The notes under the pieces: model-generated | Told to the model about the DNA's origin: nothing | Seen by the model: the letters and a program-made list of their open reading frames with translations, nothing else | Database searches by the model: none | Shown: one piece after another, positions 26,724 to 34,304 of the stretch | How the letters are laid out: each line of letters begins with the position of its first letter | How positions within the stretch are numbered: the stretch's first letter is position 1 | Assembly: GCF_014696065.1 (NCBI RefSeq) | Contig: NZ_JACJPL010000026.1 | Span: 248,001 to 312,000, forward strand | From: Leptolyngbya sp. FACHB-261 | GTDB taxonomy: Bacteria; Cyanobacteriota; Cyanobacteriia; FACHB-261 | DNA length: 64,000 bases | Reading direction: 5' to 3' | Position numbers and translations under genes: made by a program

Positions 26724-28280
26724 TTAAACCGCAACCTGACCGGCCATTTGCTGGAATTTGAGAATCACAAATTCGGCTGGCTTAAGCGGGGCATAACCGA
26801 CCACGATGTTGACAATGCCAAGATTGATATCGTTCTGGGTCGTGGTCTCACTGTCGCACTTGACGAAATAGGCTTCTTTGGGTGACTTGCCTTGAAAAGC
26901 GCCCTGGCGGAACAGGTTGTTCATAAAAGCGCCGAGATTCAACCGAATCTGCGCCCAGAGGGGTTCATCGTTGGGTTCAAAGACAACCCATTGGGTGCCG
27001 CGATACAGGCTCTCCTCTAGAAACAGAGCTAAGCGACGCACCGGGATATATTTCCATTCTGAGGCGAGGCGATCGTCCCCTTGCAGCGTGCGTGAGCCCC
27101 AAACTACCCGTCCGGCGGCGGGAAAGGTGCGCAGGCAGTTGATGCCCAGAGGGTTCAACTCGCCGTTCTCGGCATCAGTAAGCGATACGCTCAGTTCTGG
27201 CACGCCAACCAGCGTAGCTTCTATCCCGGCTGGAGCTTTCCAGACGCCGCGTTGGGTATCTGTGCGGGCAAAGATGCCAGCTACAGCACCACAGGGTGCG
27301 AAGGTTTCCACCTGGTTGCCGCGCATAGGATTGGGCTTGCGCAGGTGGGGGAAGAAAACAGCTGCGTTGCGGCTCTTAGTGCCCAAAGCAGCAACACCCG
27401 TACTCGTACCATCACCCTTGGCTGCGTCCTTATTGGTCCAACTACTAGGCGCATCAATAATCAACATGGCCTGCCGCCTTTCGCAGTAGCTTGCAGCCTC
27501 GCCCCATACGGTGTTGGCAATGTCCTCACCCGGTTTGGGGGGCGGAATACACAACAGATTGAACAAATCTGCTTTCTCTAGAGCGTAGAGACCTTGCTTG
27601 TTGACCTCACTGCCACTGTAGGTGTTGGTGTCCAGATTTTGCCCGTCGGATCCACCACTGCTAGCACCTGCTTCTGATTCACCAACATCGGGGCGACTGC
27701 TTGGGAGCGAACCGGGCAATCGCACTAGTTGCGATTCCCGTTCCAAAACTTTGTCGACTCGGCGCACATCATCCGGACGAACCGAGACATTTCGAATGAC
27801 CTCAACCTGGCCCGTTCCAGCATCTTTGATCGAAAGGTTGAACAGATTAGCCTTGTCGTCATCCGACCCTACAACGTCGTGGTTGACGCTAGCCTGCAAT
27901 TGATTGCCCCAGGCTCCTTCGCTAGCGGCTTCTAGATTGAGCGTGCTGAAAGCGAGTTGGGCCTTAGCAGGTGGGGCAGCAGCAGGAGCAGCAGAATCAG
28001 CAGGTGAGGCATCGCCGCGAAACAGTCGCACAATGACCGCCTGACTGCCACCGTTCAGATAGAAATCTCGCACCGCATAGCCGAGCGTACTTTGAACCCA
28101 CAGCCCACCAAAAACGCGTTCAAAATCACCAAAGCTATTGACCGTAACAGGTTCGTTAACCGGCCCACGTAAGGCACGGCCTAAGAAAGCAGTAATTGAA
28201 GTCGCAACTCCGGTAATGGTGCGCACACCACTCGGAATTTCTTCAATATAAACGCCAGGATAAGTCGGTGTGACAGGCAT
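26724..28280 (-). CDS. Contractile sheath protein (phage tail sheath family)
   Basis: A 518-residue sheath protein starting at ATG 28280 behind GAGAGGAAAA. The N-terminus TPTYPGVYIEEIPSGVRTI and the C-terminal domain AFMNNLFRQGAFQG, EAYFVKCDSETTT and VGYAPLKPAEFVILKF are diagnostic. Residues 95-240 form a variable insertion with an Ala/Pro-rich stretch (DSAAPAAAPPAKAQ). Sheath subunits form the outer contractile cylinder around the tube. This is the first gene of the seven-gene operon running to 20271, and the only sheath gene here. The upstream 840 bases hold no gene, so the promoter should lie there. Confidence 0.96.
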   Translation of the reverse strand: MPVTPTYPGVYIEEIPSGVRTITGVATSITAFLGRALRGPVNEPVTVNSFGDFERVFGGLWVQSTLGYAVRDFYLNGGSQAVIVRLFRGDASPADSAAPAAAPPAKAQLAFSTLNLEAASEGAWGNQLQASVNHDVVGSDDDKANLFNLSIKDAGTGQVEVIRNVSVRPDDVRRVDKVLERESQLVRLPGSLPSSRPDVGESEAGASSGGSDGQNLDTNTYSGSEVNKQGLYALEKADLFNLLCIPPPKPGEDIANTVWGEAASYCERRQAMLIIDAPSSWTNKDAAKGDGTSTGVAALGTKSRNAAVFFPHLRKPNPMRGNQVETFAPCGAVAGIFARTDTQRGVWKAPAGIEATLVGVPELSVSLTDAENGELNPLGINCLRTFPAAGRVVWGSRTLQGDDRLASEWKYIPVRRLALFLEESLYRGTQWVVFEPNDEPLWAQIRLNLGAFMNNLFRQGAFQGKSPKEAYFVKCDSETTTQNDINLGIVNIVVGYAPLKPAEFVILKFQQMAGQVAV

Positions 28281-28435
28281 CGAAAGTTTTTCCTCTCAGC
28301 CAATAAGAGCAAGCCAGCGCCGAATCACCTTGTGGTGAGAGGCGCTAATTCTTTTAGCTAACTGGAGTGCATCTTATGCGAAGAGACAACGGAACCTCAA
28401 GGTTATTACAGAAGTTTGGATTCTTTTTACAAAAA

Positions 28436-28458
28436 GTCATGACTCTGTCTGTCATGAC
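28436..28458. promoter_or_regulatory. Paired GTCATGAC palindromes upstream of the eCIS operon
   Basis: Two identical 8-base palindromes spaced 15 bases start to start, about 155 bases upstream of the sheath start codon. A repeated palindrome at one-and-a-half helical turns is a plausible site for a dimeric regulator, but no regulator is known for it here. Confidence 0.3.
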
Positions 28459-28472
28459 CGCCTAGCCCTATA

Positions 28473-28502
28473 CTCTGTGCAGCTCTGTGCAGCTCTGTGC
28501 AG
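28473..28502. repeat. Three tandem copies of a 10-base unit
   Basis: CTCTGTGCAG is repeated three times without mismatch. A 10-base period matches one helical turn. It may be replication slippage or a regulatory array; nothing in the sequence decides. Confidence 0.7.
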
Positions 28503-29120
28503 AAAGAACTTGCTCAGTTTTTGCTGCCGTTTAGGTTTGAGAGGCGCTAGAACGGGTAAAGATTTGTTTGACTAAGCCTGCAACCCTGGACGGTTAAGAC
28601 TGTGATAGGGTAATAGCCCAGTTAAAACCCTTCTAATAGAGACAACCAGTGAAAGCTGAATTTGAAGGGAGAACCTGGATCTGCTGGTTTGCTAATCGTT
28701 AAGTGAGACTGCAAAGCGTATTCTGCACTATTTTTATAGTAATAGTGTGAATGATTGGGATGGCTAGCCTAGATGCTGTCTATCTGAAATAAACAGTCTG
28801 CCTAATCAACAGTATGTTCAGTCGCACTGATATGCCGTCCCAGCCTAGAACCATCAGATGTTGTAAAACATCAGCCAAAATTAGAGACTAAAAGTCAAGG
28901 ATGAAACGCTGAAAGCTCGGATCAGCAGGATATGGCCTAGGAACGATCAGCAAAGGGCACCGTTTAAATTCACCCTTCCTGAACTTCCTGGATTTTTAGG
29001 GCACCCAAATCGTATCAAAGCCCTGAGTTTCAAGATCTAGCTCGGCTAAAACCCCTGCTTCTTTTCACCCACCTAAACCATACTAGAGGACGGAGTCAAG
29101 CTAAGCACTAGTAACAAAAG

Positions 29121-32100
29121 ATGATGAACGAGGGCGAAGCTGCCGTGCTGCCTCTGATTGAACACCTAGCCGCGGGACTGTTCATCCTGGCTGTCGAGCC
29201 TAAGGTTGAGCCCCTGGTTGAATCGCAGCATGGATCCAGCAGCAGTTTTCGTCTAGTCTTCGCTAACCCTGCTTTTCGGCAACTCCTACCTGTAACTGTG
29301 CCTGACCCAGAAGGTTTGCAGCCATCCCAATATTTGCCACTGGAACTTGCAAATAGTTTCTGTAGAAACGCTAGCCTCTGTGAGCTGCAGCAAGAGACTG
29401 TTCACTATGTGCTTTCTATTGCAGACCCAGTTCAAACTCGCACCGTTTTAGTAACGTTATCACCAGTCCAGGATCCCAGTGGCAGGGTGGTGCAACTCGT
29501 CGGTTGCTGCCAAGTGCAGCCTCTAGCTTCGGCCTCGCCCCGAGATGCCTTGAATTCAAACTCTAATCGGAAAACTCTGGCAGTAGAAATTCAATCTCCA
29601 AGCTATCAAGAACTAGCTCGAATCAATGCTGATTTGCAGCAGAAAATCGCTGAAATGCAACGGCTGGAGGAGGCACTGCGGCAGAGCGAAATTCAGTTCA
29701 GGGCGCAATATAAAGGCATCCCCGTTCCTACTTATACCTGGCAGAAGAGAGGAGAGAACTTTGTTCTAATTGACTATAACGATGCAGCGGCAATCTTTAC
29801 AAACAATCAAATTGCCAATTTTGTTGGCATTACGGCTCAAGTGCTGTTTCATGACGCACCAGAGATTCTGGCTAATCTAACCCAATCTTTCCTAGAGCGG
29901 ACCACAATTCAACGGCGGAATTCTTTTTGTCCGCCTGACCAAGATGAACCCAGGCAGTTCAGGGCAAGCTATGTGTTTGTGCCTCCCGACCAAATCATGG
30001 TTCACACCGAGGACGTTACTCAGCAAGAGCAAACCGAAGCCGAGCTACAGCAAAGTGAAGCTCGTTATCGGGCCATCGTTGAAGATCAAACCGAGCTGAT
30101 TGCCCGCTACCTGCCTGACACCACACTGATTTTCGTCAATGAAGCTTACTGCCGTTATTTTGGTAAGTCTCGGGAGCAATTAATCGGACGGCCCTTTTTG
30201 CAGCTTGTTCCGCCAGAAGAGCACGAATCTCTTCTAGCTTGTATTGAAACTCTGAGCCGGGAAAAGCCAGTTGCAATTTACGAGCACCCCGTCCTATCTA
30301 GTGAAGGTGTGGTTTGGCAACAGTGGGTAGATCGCGCCATCGTTGATGCCCAGGGACAAGTGGTCGAATTTCAAGGCGTAGGACGTGACATCACTGAGCG
30401 CAAGCGGGTAGAGGAAGCCTTACGAGCTAGTGAGGAGAACTTCCGAAGGCTGATCCAAAGTTTGCAAGTGGGGATGTTGCTGCAGGGACCTAATGCTGAG
30501 ATTTTGCTAGGCAATCAAGCGGCCCTTGATCTATTGGGAGTGAGTGAAAGCCAGTTACTCGGTAAAACATCTTTTGATGCCGAGTGGCGAGTAGTCCATG
30601 AAGATGGCTCGCACTTTCCAGGTGAAGAACATCCTGTACCGCGAGCCATTGCCACTCGCCAACCTGTCCGTAATGTGATCATGGGCGTTTATCGTCCTGG
30701 TTCAAGTGATTGGATCTGGTTATTAGTGAACGCAGAACCTCAACTGAGCACAGAGGGTGATATCACTCACGTTATTTGTAGCTTTAGCGATATTACAGAG
30801 CTGAAGCAAGCTGAAAGAGCGCTGCGCACCAGCGAGGAACGCTACCGCAACATCGTCGAACAACAAACAGATTTGGTCTGTCGATTTTTACCAGATGGCA
30901 CTTTGACCTTTGTGAATGAAGCTTACTGTTGCTACTTTGGTCGCTCAAGGGAAGAGCTGATTGGCCAAAGCGCGATTTTATTTGCGGCAGCAGAGGAACA
31001 AGATGCTCTGACCCATTACTTCCATTCGTTCAGTTGGGGCAATCCAATCTCAACCTATGAACATTGGGGAACCAATGCCCAGGGTGAAAAACGTCTGCGG
31101 CGCTGGCGAGATCGAGCAATCTTCGATGAGCAAGGTCATTGCATTGAAATTCAATCAGTCGGACAAGACATCACAGATCGTAGGCAGGCCGAAGAAGCAT
31201 TAATTCGGGCCAGGGTAGCGGAGGCGGCGAATCAAGCTTTAGCGCAGGAAGTTACCGAACGACGCCAAGTGGAGGCTGCTCTACGAGCTAGTGAGGAGCG
31301 CTACCGCCGCATGATCGAAACGACGATTGAGGGCGTTTGGATCCTCGATACGCAAAGCCGGATAACCTTTTTAAACCGACAGATGGCGGCAATGCTGGGC
31401 TATAGCGTTGAAGAAATGCTAGGCCATTTCATCTTTGATTTTGTCAGTGAAGAGAGCCTAGTCGCTAGCCCAATTGAAGGCAATCCCCAGAACAGCTTTG
31501 CCCGTCACGACTCGCTCTTTCAACGCAAAGATGGCTCCCAACTGTGGGCGATTGTGTCGACCAATCCGCTTTGGGATTCTGATGGGCAATATACAGGCAC
31601 CCTAGGCATGGTCACTGATATTACCAAGCGTAAGCAAGCTGAAGACCTAGAGCGGGCCAACTTAGAATTGCAACGAACAAATGCCAGTCTTAAACGCCTA
31701 GAGAAGCTGAAGACTGAGATGGTAGCCACGGTTAGTCATGAAATTCGCTTGCCAATCGCTTCGGTCCGCACTGCGATCTCAGCGCTGCAAATTATGTCAC
31801 TGGAGCTGGATCCTGAAGCTCAAGAGATGCTGGATCTTGCTGATGATGAGTCACGCCGTGTCACACGCTTGGTAAATGAGCTGTTAGATTTTTCGAAACT
31901 TTCTTCCGGCACTTACCGCTGGCGCGAAGAGGCAGTGTCGCTCAATGTGGTCTTAACCCAAGCTGCTCAAGCCACTCGAGCCCTATACGACAGCCGCCAA
32001 TTAGTTTTGCACCACGACAAGACCTTGAACGATCTTCAAGTGTGTGGAGATGCAGACCGTCTTATTCAGGTTGTGGTCAATTTATTAGACAATGCAGCCA

Positions 32101-32390
32101 AGTTTAGTCCACCTCAAAGCCAGGTTTGGCTATCTCTCGTCCAACAAGAAAATGAAGCAGTTGTGTCTGTGCGCGATCAAGGACCCGGCATTGCTGTAGA
32201 ACAGCAAGACCTGATCTTTGAATTGTTCAGGCAGCTGGCTCCCCCCTCTAAAGAACGGCCACAGGGAGTCGGCTTAGGCTTATATCTATGTCGCCAAATC
32301 GTGCACCATCATGGTGGCAGGATCGAGGTCATGACCCAACTGGGAAAAGGCAGTACTTTTAGTGTCTTTTTGCCCTCATTAGATGTTTGA
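29121..32390 (+). CDS. Multi-PAS sensor histidine kinase
   Basis: A 1089-residue soluble kinase with no TM segment. After a divergent N-terminal region (1-150) and a coiled coil, about five PAS/PAC units follow (roughly 187-300, 310-430, 437-560, 565-690, 715-845), seen by repeated EERYRNIVEQQTDLVCRFLP and GQDITDRRQAEEAL-like PAC ends. HisKA has the phospho-His in VSHEIRLPIASVRTAI (about H873); the usual HELRTP is changed to HEIRLP. The HATPase domain shows NLLDNAAKFSP, VRDQGPGIA and GVGLGLYLCRQI. No receiver or partner regulator lies next to it, so it is an orphan kinase. Bound cofactor and signal are unknown. Two PAS units (310-430 and 565-690) are clearly similar, suggesting internal duplication. 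Confidence 0.95.
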   Translation: MMNEGEAAVLPLIEHLAAGLFILAVEPKVEPLVESQHGSSSSFRLVFANPAFRQLLPVTVPDPEGLQPSQYLPLELANSFCRNASLCELQQETVHYVLSIADPVQTRTVLVTLSPVQDPSGRVVQLVGCCQVQPLASASPRDALNSNSNRKTLAVEIQSPSYQELARINADLQQKIAEMQRLEEALRQSEIQFRAQYKGIPVPTYTWQKRGENFVLIDYNDAAAIFTNNQIANFVGITAQVLFHDAPEILANLTQSFLERTTIQRRNSFCPPDQDEPRQFRASYVFVPPDQIMVHTEDVTQQEQTEAELQQSEARYRAIVEDQTELIARYLPDTTLIFVNEAYCRYFGKSREQLIGRPFLQLVPPEEHESLLACIETLSREKPVAIYEHPVLSSEGVVWQQWVDRAIVDAQGQVVEFQGVGRDITERKRVEEALRASEENFRRLIQSLQVGMLLQGPNAEILLGNQAALDLLGVSESQLLGKTSFDAEWRVVHEDGSHFPGEEHPVPRAIATRQPVRNVIMGVYRPGSSDWIWLLVNAEPQLSTEGDITHVICSFSDITELKQAERALRTSEERYRNIVEQQTDLVCRFLPDGTLTFVNEAYCCYFGRSREELIGQSAILFAAAEEQDALTHYFHSFSWGNPISTYEHWGTNAQGEKRLRRWRDRAIFDEQGHCIEIQSVGQDITDRRQAEEALIRARVAEAANQALAQEVTERRQVEAALRASEERYRRMIETTIEGVWILDTQSRITFLNRQMAAMLGYSVEEMLGHFIFDFVSEESLVASPIEGNPQNSFARHDSLFQRKDGSQLWAIVSTNPLWDSDGQYTGTLGMVTDITKRKQAEDLERANLELQRTNASLKRLEKLKTEMVATVSHEIRLPIASVRTAISALQIMSLELDPEAQEMLDLADDESRRVTRLVNELLDFSKLSSGTYRWREEAVSLNVVLTQAAQATRALYDSRQLVLHHDKTLNDLQVCGDADRLIQVVVNLLDNAAKFSPPQSQVWLSLVQQENEAVVSVRDQGPGIAVEQQDLIFELFRQLAPPSKERPQGVGLGLYLCRQIVHHHGGRIEVMTQLGKGSTFSVFLPSLDV

Positions 32391-32428
32391 ACAAGGCATG
32401 TACTACTAAGATTAAGCTAACCCAAAAG

Positions 32429-32455
32429 GCTCCTGATTGCTATCAGGAGCTTTTT
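32429..32455 (+). terminator. Rho-independent terminator after the PAS kinase
   Basis: Perfect stem GCTCCTGAT/ATCAGGAGC around the loop TGCT, followed directly by TTTTT and preceded by AAAAG. This is a textbook intrinsic terminator for the plus-strand kinase gene. Confidence 0.9.
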
Positions 32456-32477
32456 GAAGTTATCGGTTTTTGATGGC

Positions 32478-32510
32478 TTACTAGATTAAGTTGCTTGCTT
32501 AATCTAGTAA
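32478..32510 (-). terminator. Perfect 13-base hairpin downstream of the GlsB/YeaQ-like gene
   Basis: Arms TTACTAGATTAAG and CTTAATCTAGTAA with a 7-base loop, 45 bases beyond the stop of the minus-strand gene at 32555. There is no T-run on the minus side, so it may be an RNA 3'-end stabiliser or a processed terminator rather than a classic one. Confidence 0.45.
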
Positions 32511-32554
32511 TCATTAACTTTTTAATGTCATCTAGTTAATGCCATCTAGTCTAA

Positions 32555-32809
32555 TTAGGCAGAACGTGTAACCAAACCATACAGAAATAGCAGGATGCAA
32601 GCGCCGATGATCGCAACCAGCAAGCCTTGAATGTTAAATCCGGTAAATGCAATTCCTAAAAGAGTGCTACCTACGAAACCACCAATCAATGCACCCAGAA
32701 TGCCAAGAGCCACCGTTGCCAGGATACCGCCACCCTGGTGTCCAGGGTAGACTGCTTTAGCAATCGCACCAGCGATAATACCAACCAAAACCCAAGAAAG
32801 AATACTCAT
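32555..32809 (-). CDS. GlsB/YeaQ/YmgE family stress-response membrane protein
   Basis: An 84-residue, very hydrophobic protein with three predicted membrane segments: ILSWVLVGIIAGAIAKAVYP, GGGILATVALGILGALIGGFVG and FNIQGLLVAIIGACILLFLY. The GxxxG-rich pattern and the size are typical of the transglycosylase-associated/GlsB family of small inner-membrane proteins linked to general stress. Biochemical role is unknown. The gene stands alone between a kinase and a metal permease. Confidence 0.93.
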   Translation of the reverse strand: MSILSWVLVGIIAGAIAKAVYPGHQGGGILATVALGILGALIGGFVGSTLLGIAFTGFNIQGLLVAIIGACILLFLYGLVTRSA

Positions 32810-33030
32810 CTCTTAGCGGTTTCCTATTTACGAATAACGATTGACCAAATCGTAGCTGAGGCAATTTGCCTTTTGGTTCCACCAGAGGGGATATATTGTT
32901 GCCTGCCTTAGGATAGGCGCAAGCCAAAGCGGAGCAATTGCACTAGCAAAGATTAAGAAGATTAAAGGGACTACCTTAGCTTGCTCCAACTCAAATCAAT
33001 TCAGGCCCAAAATTCAGATTAAATAGCAGA

Positions 33031-33864
33031 TTAAACGGCTAATCTAAAGCGTGACAGCACTACCGCCACTAGAAATAGGGCAAATTGTGCCACAACAATA
33101 CTAGGGCCGGAGGCCAGGTTCAGCAGGGCTGATAAAAGCATCCCGATTACTGCACTAACAGCCCCAACACCTGTTGAGAGCAGGACAAACACGGTAAATT
33201 GCCTGCTGATCAGTTTAGCCGTTGCTGCTGGAATCACTAAGAAAGCATTCACCAGCAATACCCCCACCGCCTTGATTGCCACTGCCACTGCCAACGACAG
33301 CAGTACCACAAACCAAGCCCGATGCCAGCGCACAGCTACACCCTGTGCTTTGGCCATACCTTCGTGCAAAGTCAGCAGCATCTGTGACCGCAAGGTTAGA
33401 CCCAGCGAAACCACGCAAATACTCAGAACAGCGAGACATAGCCACAGATCGCGCTCGTTGATTGCCAAAATGTCGCCGAACAGCAGGCTCATCAGGCTAC
33501 CCCGATAACTGCGAATAAAACTGAGAGCAATCACGGCTAGAGCCAGGGAAGCCGAAAAAACAATGTTAAGAACGGTGTCGCTCCAAAGATCTGTTCGATC
33601 TATTAAATAGATCACCCCCAAGCCGAACAGCACGGTGAAAGGCAGCAGCGTTAGCGTGGGATCTAGGTTCAGCAACACTCCCAAAACAATACCCAACAGA
33701 GCTGCATGGCCGACCGTGTGGCTGAAAAAAGAAAGTTGACGCAGAATAGCGAAGCTACCTAATAAACCGCCCAATAATCCTAACAACACGCCTCCTAAGA
33801 GCGCTCGTTGCATGAAGGGTAGTTGCAGTAGCTCCAACTGTTGGGTGAAATCCAGGTTCAGCAT
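33031..33864 (-). CDS. Metal ABC transporter permease (ZnuB/MntB-like)
   Basis: A 277-residue ABC-3 family permease with about eight membrane helices. The start ALLGGVLLGLLGGLLGSFAI and the segment SFFSHTVGHAALLGIVLG carry the usual conserved His/Ala pattern; TLLPFTVLFGLGVIYLID and AVGVLLVNAFLVIPAATAKL are family hallmarks. Such permeases import Zn2+ or Mn2+ with an ATPase and a metal-binding protein. Neither partner gene is next to it: downstream is a GlsB-like gene and upstream ppk1 on the other strand. No clear Zur/Fur-type box is visible in the 440 bases upstream. Zinc is more likely than manganese from overall pattern, but this is not certain. Confidence 0.9.
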   Translation of the reverse strand: MLNLDFTQQLELLQLPFMQRALLGGVLLGLLGGLLGSFAILRQLSFFSHTVGHAALLGIVLGVLLNLDPTLTLLPFTVLFGLGVIYLIDRTDLWSDTVLNIVFSASLALAVIALSFIRSYRGSLMSLLFGDILAINERDLWLCLAVLSICVVSLGLTLRSQMLLTLHEGMAKAQGVAVRWHRAWFVVLLSLAVAVAIKAVGVLLVNAFLVIPAATAKLISRQFTVFVLLSTGVGAVSAVIGMLLSALLNLASGPSIVVAQFALFLVAVVLSRFRLAV

Positions 33865-34304
33865 GGCATGAGGTTTGAGAGGCAGATCTGGTCAAAGAGC
33901 TCTGAGTATGTCTGAGTATGATAGTTGTCCTTGCGAACATTTGAGCGATGGCAGCATTTAGTGCCGTGGGCAATACAAGTAATTAACACTGCGAGGCACG
34001 AGCAATCAGTAACTGCAAATTCAGAGTTTGAAAGGCTTATTAAAACTCACTGAATTATTTCTCTGTATGGCTAATTTCTTAACGCTAGTGATTGCCCTGG
34101 ATACTGTTGATGAAATTGGGGCGAACGACCTAGCGCCTCCGTTCTCAAGAGCAACCCATCAGTGGCAAATACTCTGAATTCTGACCACCGATAGGGTGCA
34201 GCGGTGACAAATATAGGCATATTTGTGATCTGAGGCGCTTGTGGGATAAATCGAGCTGCCCTAAGATCACAGGACTTTGTTCGAGATGCTGAGAACATCG
34301 CTGC
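33865..34304. other. Divergent intergenic region, znuB-like / ppk1
   Basis: 440 bases without a gene. It holds a tandem duplication of TCTGAGTATG (33901-33920) close to the permease start and an ACAAATAT/ATATTTGT dyad (34207-34226) about 80 bases upstream of ppk1. I see no tandem 8-base Pho-box repeat and no Zur-like palindrome. Confidence 0.5.
34207..34226. promoter_or_regulatory. AT-rich dyad upstream of ppk1
   Basis: Perfect 8-base arms ACAAATAT and ATATTTGT around a 4-base centre, 79 bases upstream of the ppk1 start codon. The symmetry fits a dimeric regulator site or a small hairpin; no known cyanobacterial motif is matched. Confidence 0.3.

Larger units (their letters stand above)
28281..29120. 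other. Long divergent intergenic region, eCIS operon / PAS kinase
   Basis: 840 bases without a convincing gene. Visible structure: two copies of the palindrome GTCATGAC (28436-28443 and 28451-28458), three tandem copies of CTCTGTGCAG (28473-28502) and a CACTATT/AATAGTG hairpin (28726-28747). It must hold promoters for both divergent units. I see no tRNA, mobile element end or small ORF of good quality. Confidence 0.6.

Noticed and set aside
26917-27489. 190-codon plus-strand frame inside the sheath gene
   Set aside because: Opposite strand of a clear sheath gene; product is Arg/Ser/Pro-rich with no recognisable motif.
28726-28747. CACTATT/AATAGTG hairpin as a small RNA or terminator
   Set aside because: Short AT-rich stem without T-run or nearby gene end; expected by chance in 840 bases.
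33901-33920. Tandem TCTGAGTATG pair near the znuB-like gene as a metal-regulator box
   Set aside because: It is a direct repeat, not the palindrome expected for Zur/Fur-type regulators, and may be simple slippage.
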